DNA of 64,000 bases from Cynocephalus volans (Eukaryota > Chordata > Mammalia > Dermoptera > Cynocephalidae). The stretch is from NCBI RefSeq assembly GCF_027409185.1, contig NC_084463.1, positions 53,314,907 to 53,378,906 of the forward strand, written 5' to 3'. Positions 53,000 to 64,000 of the stretch are shown here, piece after piece (the stretch's first letter is position 1; each line of letters begins with the position of its first letter). The notes below the pieces were generated by a model, which saw only the letters and a program-made list of their open reading frames with translations, made no database searches and was not told the DNA's origin. The translations under genes and the position numbers were made by a program.

Positions 53000-53830
53000 C
53001 TGGGCTTGAAGATAGAATGAGAAATTAAGAACCAAAAAGCACAAACACACAAGAAAAAGACAAAAAAGAAGAGAATGTAATATCTAAAGAGTTTTGGACA
53101 ATGTCAAAAGTTGTAACATAGAGTAATAAGAAAACCAGCAGGAGAGGAGAGAAGGAGAAAAAAAAATAGAAGAAACACTTAAAACAATAATGTCTGAGAA
53201 CTTCCATAAATTAATATCATTCACCAAACTAAAGCTCAAGGGAGTTAAGATAACACAGAACCAGATAAAAATCTACATGCCAAAAATCTACATCTAGGCA
53301 TGTAGTTGTCAAACTTCAAAAAATCAAAAATAAGGGCCGAGCCCGTGGCGCACTCGGGAGAGTGCGGTGCTGGGAGCACAGCGACGCTCCCGCCGCGGGT
53401 TCGGATCCTATGTAGGAAAGGCCGGTGCACTCACTGGCTGAGTGCCGGTCACGAAAAAGACAAAAAAAAAAAAAAAAAAAATCAAAAATAATGAAAAGTC
53501 TGACTAAACCTAGAGGGAAGAAAAAACATCTTGCCTAAAAAGAAACAAGATAGGAATTATACCCATCATCTCCTGAGAATCCATGTAAGGAGAGAGTATA
53601 CTGAAATATTCAAATGGTTGATTAAAGAATCGTACAAACCTAGAGTCCTGTGCACTTTCAAAACAATCTGTAAAAAAGAAAAAATAAAGCCTTTCTCAGG
53701 TAAACAAAAATTGAGAGAATTTTTTGCCTGTACACTTGTATTGGAAGCAATGTGGAAAAAAAGAAAAAGCAGAAGAAAAAAGATATAGGTTAGAATCTGG
53801 ATATACATAAAAAGAACTAAAGAAATAAGT
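53000..53830 (+). mobile_element. Old L1/HAL1-like ORF1 remnant, split by a SINE
   Basis: Plus-strand blocks follow old L1 ORF1: 'GAGAACTTCCATAAATTAAT' (53,198), the 'GGCATGTAGTTGTCAAACTT' block at 53,298 (HIVVKL-type region), and after the SINE the C-terminal part with 'AAGCCTTTCTCAGGTAAACA' and 'AAAATTGAGAGAATTTTTTG' near 53,690-53,725. No continuous frame. The family could be an L1M or HAL1; I cannot separate these by eye. Confidence 0.65.
53334..53480 (+). mobile_element. tRNA-derived SINE (CYN-like), recent
   Basis: Begins 'GGGCCGAGCCCGTGGCGCAC', with an A box (TGGCGCACTCGG), a B box (GGTTCGGATCC at about 53,398) and a short second unit 'GGCCGGTGCACTCACTGGCT' that ends in CCGGTCACGAAAAAGAC and a run of about 20 A. 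Flanked by ATCAAAAATAA at 53,323-53,333 and 53,481-53,491. Near-identical to the copy at 28,624-28,766. The second unit keeps only the outer parts of a tRNA-like sequence. Confidence 0.95.
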
Positions 53831-53849
53831 GAAGGTTCAATAAAAAATC

Positions 53850-56800
53850 TTTTTAATTAAGTTTTTTTCATTGCAACCAAGTTGACTGTACATATCTGAG
53901 GTAAAGCGTTGAATATCAATGTGTGTGCAATATGTGATGTTCAAACCAGGATAATTAATATATTCTTCATTATACAGTGTAATCGATTTTTCTGGCCACT
54001 TACAAATACCTCCCATCCACAATCCCCCTAAGCATTCCCTTCCTCTAGTAACCTCAGTTCTATTTTCTACTCTTGAAGTTCAATGCAATATTGTGATTAT
54101 TGTATATTTCTCTTATTAATTTTAATTATTTTTTTAGCTGCCACATATAAGTGAGGACACGTGAAATTTTTCTTTCTGTGATTGGCTTATTTTACTCAAC
54201 ATAACTTTTTCTAAGTTCATCCATTTTGCTGTGAATGGCAATATTTCATTCTCTTTAAAGGCAGAGTACTATCCCATTCTATAAATACACCACGTTTTCC
54301 TTATCCAGTCATCTGATCATGGACATTTAGATTGATTCCAACTCTTGCCTACTGTAAATAAACCTGCAATAAACATGGGAGTACAGGTGTCCCTCCTACA
54401 TGATTATTTCCAATCCTTTGAATATTTACCCTGTAGTGGGACTGCTGAGTCATATGGCAGTTCTATCTGTAGATGCTTGAGGAACCTCCATATGATTTTA
54501 GATCATGGCTGCATCAATTTACAGTCCCACCTACAGTATAGGAAGGTTCCTCTTTCGCTGCATTTTCACCAGCATTTTTTATTCTTTACCTTTTTGATAG
54601 GAGTCAGTCTAACTGGAATGAGATGATATTTCAATGTGGCTTTGATTTATACTTTTTGGATACTGAGGGATGTTGAGCATTTTCTCCTGTATCTGTTGGT
54701 TATTTGTAGATCTTCCTTTTGAAAATGCCTATTGAGCTCCTTTGCCCATTTTTAAAATCAGACTATTTGTTATTCTACTTTTAAGTTGTTTGAGTTACTT
54801 GTACATTCTAGATATTAATCCTTCATCAGATGCATAGTTTACAAATATTTTCTCCCACTCTGTAGGTTTTCTTTCCTCTGTTCTTTCTTGTGCTGTGCAG
54901 AAGCTTTTTAATTTGATATAATCCCATTTGTTTTTTCTTTTATTGCCTATCCTGTGGGGGTCATATTCATAAAGTCTTTGCCCAGTCCTACTTTCTGAAG
55001 TATTTCCTCTAGGAGTTTTATACTTTCAGATCTTATATTTAAGCTTTTAATCCATTTCTTCCAATCCAAGAGCATGGAATATCTTTCTAACTTTTATTGG
55101 TCTTCTTTAATTTCTTTCAACAGGGATTTGTAGATACCACTATAGAGATCTTTCACATAAGTCATTAACTGTATTCCAAGGTATTTTATTTTTGAGGTGA
55201 CTATGGTAAATGGAATATAGCTTTCTTGATTTTTTTCTGCTAGTTCAAAAACACTACTGATTTTTGCATGTTCATGTATCTTGCTACTTTACTGAAATTG
55301 TTTTTGGAGACTTTTTAGGCTTCTTTGTGTACAGGATTATGACATCTGTAAACACGGACAATTTGACTTTCTCTTTTCCATTCTGGATTCCCTTACTTTC
55401 TCCTGCCTGATTGCTCTGGTTAGAACTTCCTATACTATGTTAAATAACAACTGAGGGGAGATACCCAGGTCTTGTTCCCATTCTTAAGGGAAAGCTTTCA
55501 ATTTTTCCCCATTCATGATGACAATGACATTAGGTTTGTCACATATAGCTTTTATCATGTTGAGATACTTTCCTTCTATACCTAATTTGCTGACACTGTA
55601 CTATGAAGTGATGTTGAATTTTGTCAAGTGCTTCTTCAAAGTCTGTTGAGATAATCATATGGATTTTTTCCTCGATTTTGTTGATGTAGTGTATCAATTT
55701 ATTGACTTGCATATGTTGAATGATGCTTGCATCCCTGGGATGCACCCTACTTGATTGTGATGTATAATTTTTTAGATGTGTTGCTGTATTCTATTTGCTA
55801 ATATCTTATTGAGGATTTTCCCATCTATATTCATCAAACATATTGGCCTACAGTTTTCTTTTTCGGTGGTGTCATTATCTGCTTTGGGGATCAAGGTGAC
55901 GTTTGCCTCATAGAATGAGTTTGGGAGAATGACCTCTGTTTCAATTTTTTGGGATAGTTTCAAAAGAATAGGCATTAATTCCTCTTTAAAGGTTTAGTAA
56001 AGTAAGCAGTGAAGCCATCTAGTCCTAGCATTTTCTTTGTTGGGAGATTGCTGATTACTCCTTATATCTCATTGCTTGTTATTGGTCTGTTCAAGTTTTC
56101 TATGTCTTCCTGATTCAGTCTTTGTAGTTTGTATGTGTCCAGACATTTCTCTATTTCCTCCAGGTTTTCAAATTTATTGGTGTGCAGTTGTTTATAATAT
56201 TGTCCAATGACAGTTTGTGTTTCTGTGGTATAGGTTTTGATGTCTTCCACTTCACTTCTGATAATTGTTATTTGTATCATCTCTATTCTTTCTTTAGTTA
56301 GCCTATTTATAGGTGTGTTTATTTTGATCATCTTAAAAACAGCTTTTTCTTTCATTGATCATTTGTATCATTTTGGAGGGTTCTACTTCATTTAGTATTA
56401 ATCTGATCTTAATTTTTTTCCATCTACTAGTTTTGGGGTTTGGTTGTTTTCCTTTTTCTAGTTCTTTGAGGTGTAGTGTTCAATGGTTTATTTGCAGCCC
56501 TTCTATTGTACCAATATAAGCATTTATCACAAACAATTTCCCTCAGTACTGCTTTCCCTGTATCCCACGTGTATGATTTCTCAAGAAATTTTTTGATCTC
56601 CTGTTTGATTTCTTCTTGGACACATACATCACACAGAAGAATGTTGTTTAATTTTAATGCATTTGTAAACTTTCCAGAGTTTTCTTTGTTATTAATTTCT
56701 AGTTTTAATCCATTGTCATCAGAAAATATAAATGAAATAATTTCAATTTAATAAAAATTTGAGACTTGATTTGTGACCTAACACGTGGTGTGTCCTTGAG

Positions 56801-57417
56801 CATGCTCCTTGTCCTGATGAGAAATATATATATTCTGTGTTTGCTCGATAAAATGTTCTGAAGATGTTTGCCAAGTCCAATTGGTCTAAAGTGCAGTTTT
56901 AATCATGTATTTTGGTTGATTTTTCACCTAGATGATCTGTCCAATGATGAGAGATGGGAATTCAGGTCCCCAAGTATTATGGTACTAGAGTCTATCTCTT
57001 TCTTTAGGTCTAATAGCATTTGTCTTAGTTATCTGGGTACTCCAATGTTGGGTGAATATACATTTAGGATTAGTATATCTTCGTACTGAACAAATTCCTT
57101 TATCATTAATCTAATCAGTCAGTCTGTGTCTTTTGAGTGGGGTATTTAACGGATTTACGTTGTTACTATTTAAATATGTTGACTTACCCTTCTCATTTTG
57201 ATTTTTGTTTGAATGTTTTAAACACGTTTTGTTCCCTATCCATTTACATTGAGTTACTACTTAAATATGTTGATTTCTGTCATTTTGACTTTTGCTTGAA
57301 TGTTTTAAATACTGTTTGTTCCTTTATTTCCATTTTATACTTTCTCTTCTGTTTGTTTTTTATTTCATTATTTTTTTTTTTTTTTTACTGTTTTTGGTGC
57401 TTTGATATTATTTTTAT
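53850..57417 (-). mobile_element. Old L1, ORF2 and 3' end (outer element, left part)
   Basis: On the minus strand: inter-ORF spacer and endonuclease (57,400-56,750), linker and RT (56,355-55,500, with ETQTVIGQYYKQLHTNKF and [17 protein letters not shown]), and the C-terminal part to a 3' end near 53,850. Many stops and frameshifts. It continues at 62,366-63,640 with the ORF1 part, because a younger L1 has inserted between. Confidence 0.85.
57160..57335 (-). repeat. ~90-bp direct repeat in the old L1 spacer
   Basis: 'TTACTATTTAAATATGTTGA' (57,162) and 'TTACTACTTAAATATGTTGA' (57,253) begin two units that both continue CATTTTGA, TTTGAATGTTTTAAA-type and GTTTGTTCC/GTTTTGTTCC blocks. A local tandem duplication between ORF1 and ORF2 of the old L1. 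Confidence 0.85.
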
Positions 57418-57625
57418 CTTTTTAAAAAAACATTTTATTTTATTTTCACAACATAGAATGTGGTTGATTATTGTGGCCGATTATGGAACCCTCCCTCCCT
57501 CCTCCCTTTGCCCCCTCCATCCCAACAATGTCCTTTCTGTTTGCTTGTCACGTCAACCTCAAGGAAGTGCAATTATTGTCTTCTAAACCCACCCCGGGGT
57601 TATTTTTATGTGTATTTACTTATTT

Positions 57626-60600
57626 TTAGCTCGCACACATAGGTGAGAACATGTGATATTTCTCTTTCTGTGCCTGACTTGTTTCACTTAATATAATTCC
57701 CTCTAGGTCCATCCATGTCATTGCAAATGGCAGTATTTCATTCTTTTTTATAGCTGAGTAGTATTCCATTGTGTAGATATACCACATTTTCTGTATCCAC
57801 TCATCTGATGATGGACATTTGGGCTGGCTCCAACTCTTGGCTATTGTAAAGAGTGCTGTGATGAACACTGGGGAACAGGTATATGTTCGGCTTGATGATT
57901 TCCATTCTTCTGGGTATATTCCCAGCAGTGGGATAGCTGGGTCATACGGTAGATCTATCTGCAATTGTTTGAGGAACCTCCATACCATTTTCCATAGAGA
58001 CTGCACCATTTTGCAGTCCCACCAACAATGTATGAGAGTATCTTTTCCTCGACAACCTTGCCAGCATTTATCATTCAGAGACTTTTGGATTTTAGCCATC
58101 CTCACTGTGGTGAGATGTGGTTTTGATTTGCATTTCCTGAATGCTGAGTGATGTTGAGCATTTTTTCATATGTCTCTTGGCCATTCATATATCCTCCTTT
58201 GAGAAATGCCTATTTAGCTCTTTAGCCCATTTTTTAATTGGGTTGCTTGTTTTTCTCTTGTAAAGTTGATTGAGTTCCTTGTCTATTCTGGATATTAGTC
58301 CTTTGTCAGATGTATATTTTGTAAATATTTTCTCCTTCTGTTGGTTGTCTTTTAACTGTTAATTGTTTCTTATGCTGTGCAGAAGCTTTTGAGTTTGATA
58401 TAATCACATTTGTTTATTTTTCCTTTGGTTGCCTGTGCTTTTGGGGTCATATTCATGAAGTCTGTGTCCAGTCTTACTTCCTGAAGTGTTTCTCCTATGT
58501 TTTCTTGAAGAAGATTTATTGTTTCAGGGTGTATATTTAATTTGACTTTAGCGTAGGGTGAAAGGTATGGGTCTAGTTTCATTCTCCTGCACATTGATAT
58601 CCAGTTCTCCCAGCACCATTTACTGAAGAGGCAGTCTCTTCCCCAGTGTATAGGCTTGGTGCCTTTGTCAAAGATCAGATGGCTGTAGGTGTGTGGTTTG
58701 ATTTCTGGATTCTCTATTCTATTCCATTGGTCAGTGTGTCTGTTTTTATGCCAGGACCATACTGTTTTGGTTATTATAGCTTTGTAATATAGTTTAAAAT
58801 CAGGTGGTGTTATGCCTCCAGCTTCATTTTTTTTTTGCTCAGCATTGCTGTGGCTATGTGTGGTCTTTTGTTATTCCATATAAATGTCTGGATAGTTCTT
58901 TCCATTTCTGAGAAAAATGTCTTTGGAATTTTGATGGGGATCACATTGAATTTGTATATCACTTTGGGTAGTATGGACATTTTCACTATGTTGATTCCAA
59001 TCCAAGAGCATGGGATATCTTTCCATGTTGTATCCTCTCTAATTTCTCTCAGCAGTGGTTTGTAGTTCTCATTATAGAGATTTTTCACATCCTTGGTTAA
59101 CTCAATTACTAATATATATATATTTTTTTTGGTGGCTATTGTAAATAGGTAAGCTTTCTTGATTTCTCTTTCTACATGTTCACTATTGGAGAATAGAAAT
59201 GCTACTGATTTTTGTGTGTTGATTTTGTATCCTACTACTTTGCTGAAATCCTTTATCAACTCCAAGAGGTTATTTGTAGAGGCTTTAGGCTGTTCGATAT
59301 ATAGGATCATGTCATCTGCAAACAGAGACAGTTTGACTTCATCCTTCCCAATTTGGATGCCCTTTATTTCCTTCTCTTCTCTGTTTGCTCTGGCTAGTAC
59401 TTCCAACACTATGTTGAATAGGAGTGGTGAGAGTGGGCATCCTTGTCTAGTTCCTGTTCTTAAAGGAATAGCTTTCAGCTTTTCCCCCATTCAGGATGAT
59501 ACTGGCAGTGGGTTTATCATACATGGCTTTAATTATGTTGAGATAATTTCCCTCTATACCTAACTTATAGAGGGTCTTTTTCATGAATGAATGTGGAATT
59601 TCATCAAATGCTTTTTCAGCATTTATGCAGTTGAACATATGGTCCTTGTGTTTGATTTTATTAATATGGTGTATCACATTTATTGATTTGCAGATGTTGA
59701 ACCAACCTTGCATCCCTGGGATGAATCCCACTTGATCATGGTGAATAATTTTACATATGTGTTGTATTCTGTTTGCTAGTATTTTAGTGAGGATTTTTGT
59801 ATCTATATTCATCAAGGATATCAGCCTGTAGTTTTCTTCTTTCGTTGTATCTTTACCTGGTTTTGGTATCAGGATGATGTTTGCTTCATAGAATGAGTTT
59901 GGGAGATTTGCTTCCGTTTCAATCTTTTGGAATAGTTTGTAAAGAATTGGTGTCAATTCCTCTTTCAATGTTTGGTAAAATTCTGCTGTGAATCCATCTG
60001 GTCCTGGGCTTTTCTTTGTTGAGAGCCTTCTGATAATAACTTCAATCTCCTTTATTGTTATTGGTCAGTTCAGATTTTCTACGTCTTCATGGCTCAGTTG
60101 TGGGAGCTTGTGTGTGTCCAGAAATTTATCCATTTCCTCCACATTTTGAAATTTGTTGGCATATAGTTGTTTATGGTAGTCTCGAATGATTCCTTGTATT
60201 TCAGATGAATCAGTTGTAATATCACTTTTCATTTCTAATTTTTGTTATTTGAATATTCTCTCTTCTTTCTTTAGTTAACCATGCTAATGGGTTGTCAATT
60301 TTATTTATCTTTTCAAAAAACCAACTTTTTGATTCGTTGATCTTTTGTATTGTTTTTTGGGTTTCAGTTTCATTAAGTTCTACTCTGACCTTAATGATTT
60401 CTTTCCGTCTGCTAACTTTAGGTTTAGATTGTTCTTATTTTTCTAGTTATTTAAGGTGAAGTATCAGGTTGTTCACTTGCCATCTTTCCTTTCTTCTGAA
60501 GTGGGCATTTAATGTGATAAATTTCCCCCTTCGTATTGCTTTTGCAGTATTCCACAGGTTTTGGTATGATGTTTCATTATTTTCATTAGTTTCAATAAAT

Positions 60601-61000
60601 TTTTTGATTTCCTGCTTGATTTCTTCTTGGACCCATATGTCATTAAGTAGAATGCTATTTAATTTCCATGTGTTTGTATAGTTTCCAGAATTTCATTTGT
60701 TATTGATTTCTAATTTTTATCCATTGTGGTATGAGAAAATACATGGGATAATTCCATTTTTTTTTCAATTTGTTGAGACTTGATTTGTGACCTAATATGT
60801 GATCTATCCTGGAGAATGATCCATGTGCTGATGAGAAGAATGAATCTTCTGAGGTTGTTGGATGGAATGTTCTGTAGATATCTGCCAAGTATAATTGGTC
60901 TAGAGTATTGCTTACATCTTGTTTTTCTCTGCTGATTCTTTGACTAGATGATCTGTCCAATATTGACGGTGGAGTGTTCAGGTCCCCTGCTATTATGGTA
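57626..61000 (-). pseudogene. L1 ORF2 of the nested element
   Basis: Open pieces on the minus strand: 57,626-58,105 (C-terminal, CWQGCRGKDTLIHC cluster), 58,370-58,594, 58,810-59,490 (active-site block [10 protein letters not shown]), 59,447-59,968 ([18 protein letters not shown]) and 60,700-61,000 (NTIIAGDLNTPPSILDRSS). Frameshifts separate them. The first ~130 codons of the endonuclease are absent owing to the internal deletion. Confidence 0.9.
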
Positions 61001-61004
61001 TTAG

Positions 61005-61900
61005 TGTGGTGGTGAACTCCCATAGTTTTTGTTTGTCTGAGAAATATACTATTTGCCCTTCATTTCGGAAGGATAGCCTTGCAGGGTAGAGTATTCTTGG
61101 CTGGCAGTCTCTGTCTTTTAGTATTTTGAATATATCATCCCATTCCTTTCTGGCTTTTAGTGTTTGTGATGAAAAGTCTGATGTTAGCCTGACTGGGGCT
61201 CCCTTATAGGTGATATGACGCTTCTCACTTGCAGCTTTTAAGATTCTCTCTTTGTCTTTGAGTTTTGCCAATTTGACTACAGCATGTCTTGGAGTAGACC
61301 ATTTTTGGTTGAATACGTTTGGGTATCTGTGAGTTTACTGAATCTGAAGATATGTGGCTTTTCCTATACCTGGGAAGTTTTCTGCCACTATTTTGTTGAA
61401 TATGTTTTCAATGCAATCTCCTTCTTCCTCCCCTTCTGGAATACCCATGACTCGGATATTTGGGTGCTTAATGTTGTCTGATATCTCTCTCAGATTTTCT
61501 TCAATGCCTTTGATTCTTTTTTCTTTTCTTTCTTTCTTTCTTTTTTTTTTTTTGGTTTGCCTTTGTTATTCCAAATAGCCCATCTTCAAGTTCAGAGGTT
61601 CTCTCTTCAACTTCTGCAAGCCTGCTGGTTAAACTCTCCGTTGTGTTTTTTATTTCAGTGAATGAATTCTTCAGTTCAGCAAGCTCTGCTACATTCTTTT
61701 TCAGGGCATTGATTTCTTTATTCATTTCTTCTTTTCAGGTCCTGTATACTTTTCCTCATTTCATCATGTTGTCTAGCTGAGTTTTCCTGTATGTCATTCA
61801 GTTTCCTTAGAGTTATCACTCAAAATTCTTTCTCAGACATTTCAAGGGCTTCTTGTTCTATAGGATCTACAGCTTGAGAGTTATTACCCTCTGGTGGTGT
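61005..61900 (-). pseudogene. L1 ORF1 of the nested element, 3'-truncated
   Basis: Coiled-coil part at 61,501-61,725 (KNVAELAELKNSFTEIKN), broken by a poly-A/T-rich expansion near 61,530-61,555, then RRM and C-terminal domain at 60,993-61,271 (AKLKDKERILKAASEKRHI, YPARLSFRNEGQIVYFSDK). The end joins endonuclease sequence after LWEFTT. The normal C-terminal tail (about 20 codons in the sister copy) is missing. Confidence 0.88.
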
Positions 61901-62365
61901 ACTTTCTTGATTTTTCAAATTTCTGATATCTTCTCCTTGATGTTTATTCAGTGTGGCAGTGGGTTTCACAGTCCACAGGTTTGACATTATTGTCTGACTA
62001 AGATGTTGCTGGGGTTGCCAATTTGGTATGGCTATTTCAGTGTCTGCTCAGTTGGCCACTAGTGCCTTACGTGTGTGTTTGCTTGGGTCTTGGGCCTCTC
62101 TGCAGAGCCACCTCTCTGGTCAGCATGCACTCAGCCGGGCTGCTGGGTAATGGGGTGGTACCACAGGGTGTGTGGTCTCTGCAGAGCTTTCACTTCCCCT
62201 GCTGTACATCTCCCTGCTCCGTGTGCACTGGGCCGGGCTGAGGATGGAGCCAGGTGGCAGTGATGAAGCCTACCTGCTGGATCGTATGGCATGAACCCAT
62301 AGAGTGTGTGGTCTCTATGGAGTTTCGCCTCCCCTGCTGGACGTGTCTCTGCTCTGTACGCGCTC

Positions 62366-63640
62366 TGTGTTTGTTGTTTTTGAGGTGGTTAGATAGAAGT
62401 TTTTTTCTCTTTAACACTGGCACCTTTGTTCTATTAATTTGTTTTATTCTTTCTTTTGTGCTCATGGTAATGATTAGTGTTGCTCAGATATGAGATGCAG
62501 CATTCACTTGAGAATATCTTGTAGAGTTGGTCATGTGGTGGTGATCTCCCATAACATTGTTTTTGTGGGAAATATACTCTTTCTCCCTCATTTCTAAAGG
62601 ATAGACTTGCTGGGTACAGAAGTATTTGCTGGCAATTTTTGTCCTTCAGTAGTTTGAATATATCATCCTATTCTCTTCTTGCCTTTAGGGTTTCTGATGA
62701 AAAATATCTTGTTAGTCTGATGGTGGCTCCCTTACAGGTGACTTAGTGTTTTTGCCTTATTGCTTACAAGATTCTCTTTGTCTCTGAGCTTTCTCAATTT
62801 GATTATAATGTACCTTGGAGGGGATCTTCTTGAATTGAATTAGTTCTGGGATCTATGAGCCTCCTTGACCTAAAAATCCATTCTCTCCATATATCTGGGA
62901 AGTTTTCTGTTTTTATTTAACTGAACATATATTCAATGCCTTTTCCTTTTACCTCCCCTTCTGGAAAACCTATCATTGGGATGTTTGTGTGCTTCAGGTT
63001 GTCTGCTTGTTCTTTGGCTTTCTTCTTTTTAAAAAAATTCTCTTCTTTCTCCTTTTCTTTTCTTTTTTCTTTTTTTATCCATCTGTCATTTTGAAAGTGC
63101 TATTAAATTTCTCAGTTGTGTTTCAAATTTCATTTAATGACACTTACAGTTCCATGACTTCTGCTACATTCTTTTTTTAGGGAAAGTCTCTTTCTAAATT
63201 TCATCCTTCAGATCCTGGATACTTTTCTCATTTTGTTGTGACTTTTGAGTCATCTTCTACCTCACTGAGTTTCCCTGGGATTGTTGCTTGAAATTCCTTT
63301 TCAGTCATTTCATGGACTTCTTGCTATATGTACTATGGTTCATGAGAATTATATTACTTTGGTAGTGTCATAAGTTTTATTTTTCATATTTCTAGTATCT
63401 CTACATTGGTCTCTAATCACCCAACAGAGCAGTTGTTTTTTCCTAATACTCCAGAATGGGCTTTGCAGAGAAGAATTTCCTTTTGTAGGTGTGTTTTATA
63501 CTGACGACTGAATGGGTATTTTAGTACTGGTTTCAGGTAGATGCAGTAGTGTAGTCTCCATGTAGGCATTTTGGCAAAATTCAGTGTTGGAATTGTATAT
63601 GGGTACAAAATATAAAGATAAAAAAACAAAAAACCTCAGG
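62366..63640 (-). mobile_element. Old L1, ORF1 and 5' part (outer element, right part)
   Basis: On the minus strand, 62,530-63,330 follows L1 ORF1 order. The C-terminal block opposite 'AAAGGATAGACTTGCTGGGT' (62,597) and the RRM region near 62,880-62,960 are visible. Heavily mutated, with T-rich expansions at 63,020-63,080. It is the counterpart of 53,850-57,417, separated by the nested L1. Confidence 0.8.
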
Positions 63641-63644
63641 AAAA

Positions 63645-64000
63645 AACTTTAAAATATTCTGAAGTAAATAAAAGAGAAAAGGTGATATATCTAAATTTGT
63701 GGGATGCAGAAATAGTAATGCTTTTATAAAATTTACAGTATTGAATGCATATATTTAAAAAATAGAAACACCTGAAATCAATAAGCTAGGTTTTTATCTT
63801 TGGTAACTACAAAAAGAGAGAGCAAATTAAATTAAAAGGAAGCAGAAAAATAAAAATTACAGGAAAAATAAAATTAAGAAAGGAAATTTTCAACAAAAAA
63901 GTTGATCTTCAAAAAGATCAGTAAAATTGATAAACCAACAGCTAAGCACTAAAATGATAATGACACAGAACAGAAACTACTAATATCAGAAATGAAAAAG
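63645..64000 (+). mobile_element. Old L1 fragment, ORF2 linker region, running off the right edge
   Basis: Plus-strand blocks 'TTTGTGGGATGCAGAAATAG' (63,697), 'TTGAATGCATATATTTAAAA' (63,742) and 'AAAAAGATCAGTAAAATTGA' (63,912) follow the L1 ORF2 linker. Opposite in orientation to its left neighbour, so it is a distinct insertion or an inverted 5' end. Continues outside the window. Confidence 0.75.

Larger units (their letters stand above)
57418..62365 (-). mobile_element. Younger L1 nested in the old L1, 5' truncated, internally deleted
   Basis: Minus-strand L1 of the same kind as the one at 44,992. The 3' UTR (G-rich on the minus strand, 57,485-57,530) and A-rich tail lie near 57,418-57,640, the ORF2 C-terminal end at 57,626-58,105, RT at 58,810-60,050, endonuclease remnant to about 61,010, ORF1 from 61,010 to about 61,900, and part of the 5' UTR to 62,365. 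ORF1 runs directly into the middle of the endonuclease. A weak possible TSD ('TGTTTTTGGTGCTT' near 57,388 and 'TGTTTTTGAGGTGGTT' near 62,375) is not certain. Confidence 0.88.

Noticed and set aside
53334..53480. Functional tRNA gene
   Set aside because: It has A and B boxes, but the cloverleaf is not completed, and a second partial unit, an A-tail and a TSD show it is a SINE.

Overview
The window looks like intergenic and intronic mammalian DNA. It is AT-rich, dense in LINE-1 (L1) elements of several ages, and carries MaLR-type LTRs and tRNA-derived SINEs. The SINEs are tRNA-Ile-like, with a complete first unit joined to a truncated second unit. As far as I know this architecture fits the CYN SINEs of colugos (Dermoptera), so a colugo is my best guess for the source. 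That is an inference from repeat type, not a proof.

The one convincing protein-coding gene lies on the minus strand at 39,223-44,050. It is a KRAB C2H2 zinc-finger gene with a 127-bp KRAB-A exon, a 93-bp KRAB-B exon and a 2.67-kb zinc-finger exon. All three exons are open, have good splice sites and agree in phase. The finger array stops at a TGA that interrupts what was once a longer array; decayed fingers continue in frame downstream. The 5' start exon was not found. A broken, unprocessed relative (KRAB-A and KRAB-B exons plus the intron between them) lies on the plus strand at 21,167-21,630.

Layout: 1-1,060 is the 5' UTR of a minus-strand L1 that runs off the left edge. 1,145-6,250 holds two collinear diverged copies of a ~1.5-1.65 kb segment, with an LTR just before the second. 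8.0-13.6 kb has weak endogenous-retrovirus and MaLR remnants. 15.2-17.2 kb is an old minus-strand L1 split by another L1 fragment. 21.1-21.6 kb is the KRAB pseudogene, followed by an LTR and an old L1. 24,615-30,536 is a near full-length but decayed plus-strand L1 with a perfect 13-bp target-site duplication (TSD) and a SINE inside ORF2. 32-37 kb is mostly unassigned, with L1 fragments and simple repeats. 39-44 kb is the zinc-finger gene. 44,992-51,768 is a full-length plus-strand L1 with a 13-bp TSD, sitting just upstream of the KRAB exon and antisense to the gene. 52-54 kb holds SINE, LTR and L1 ORF1 remnants. 53.85-63.6 kb is an old minus-strand L1 split by a younger minus-strand L1 that has an internal ORF1/ORF2 deletion. 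The right edge is a plus-strand L1 fragment.

The biology on display is a KRAB zinc-finger gene, of a class that commonly silences retroelements, embedded among repeated waves of L1 and SINE insertion. The most interesting points are the shared open frames and tandem units in the L1 5' UTRs, the L1 5' UTR less than 1 kb upstream of the KRAB exon, and the truncated, rearranged finger array.
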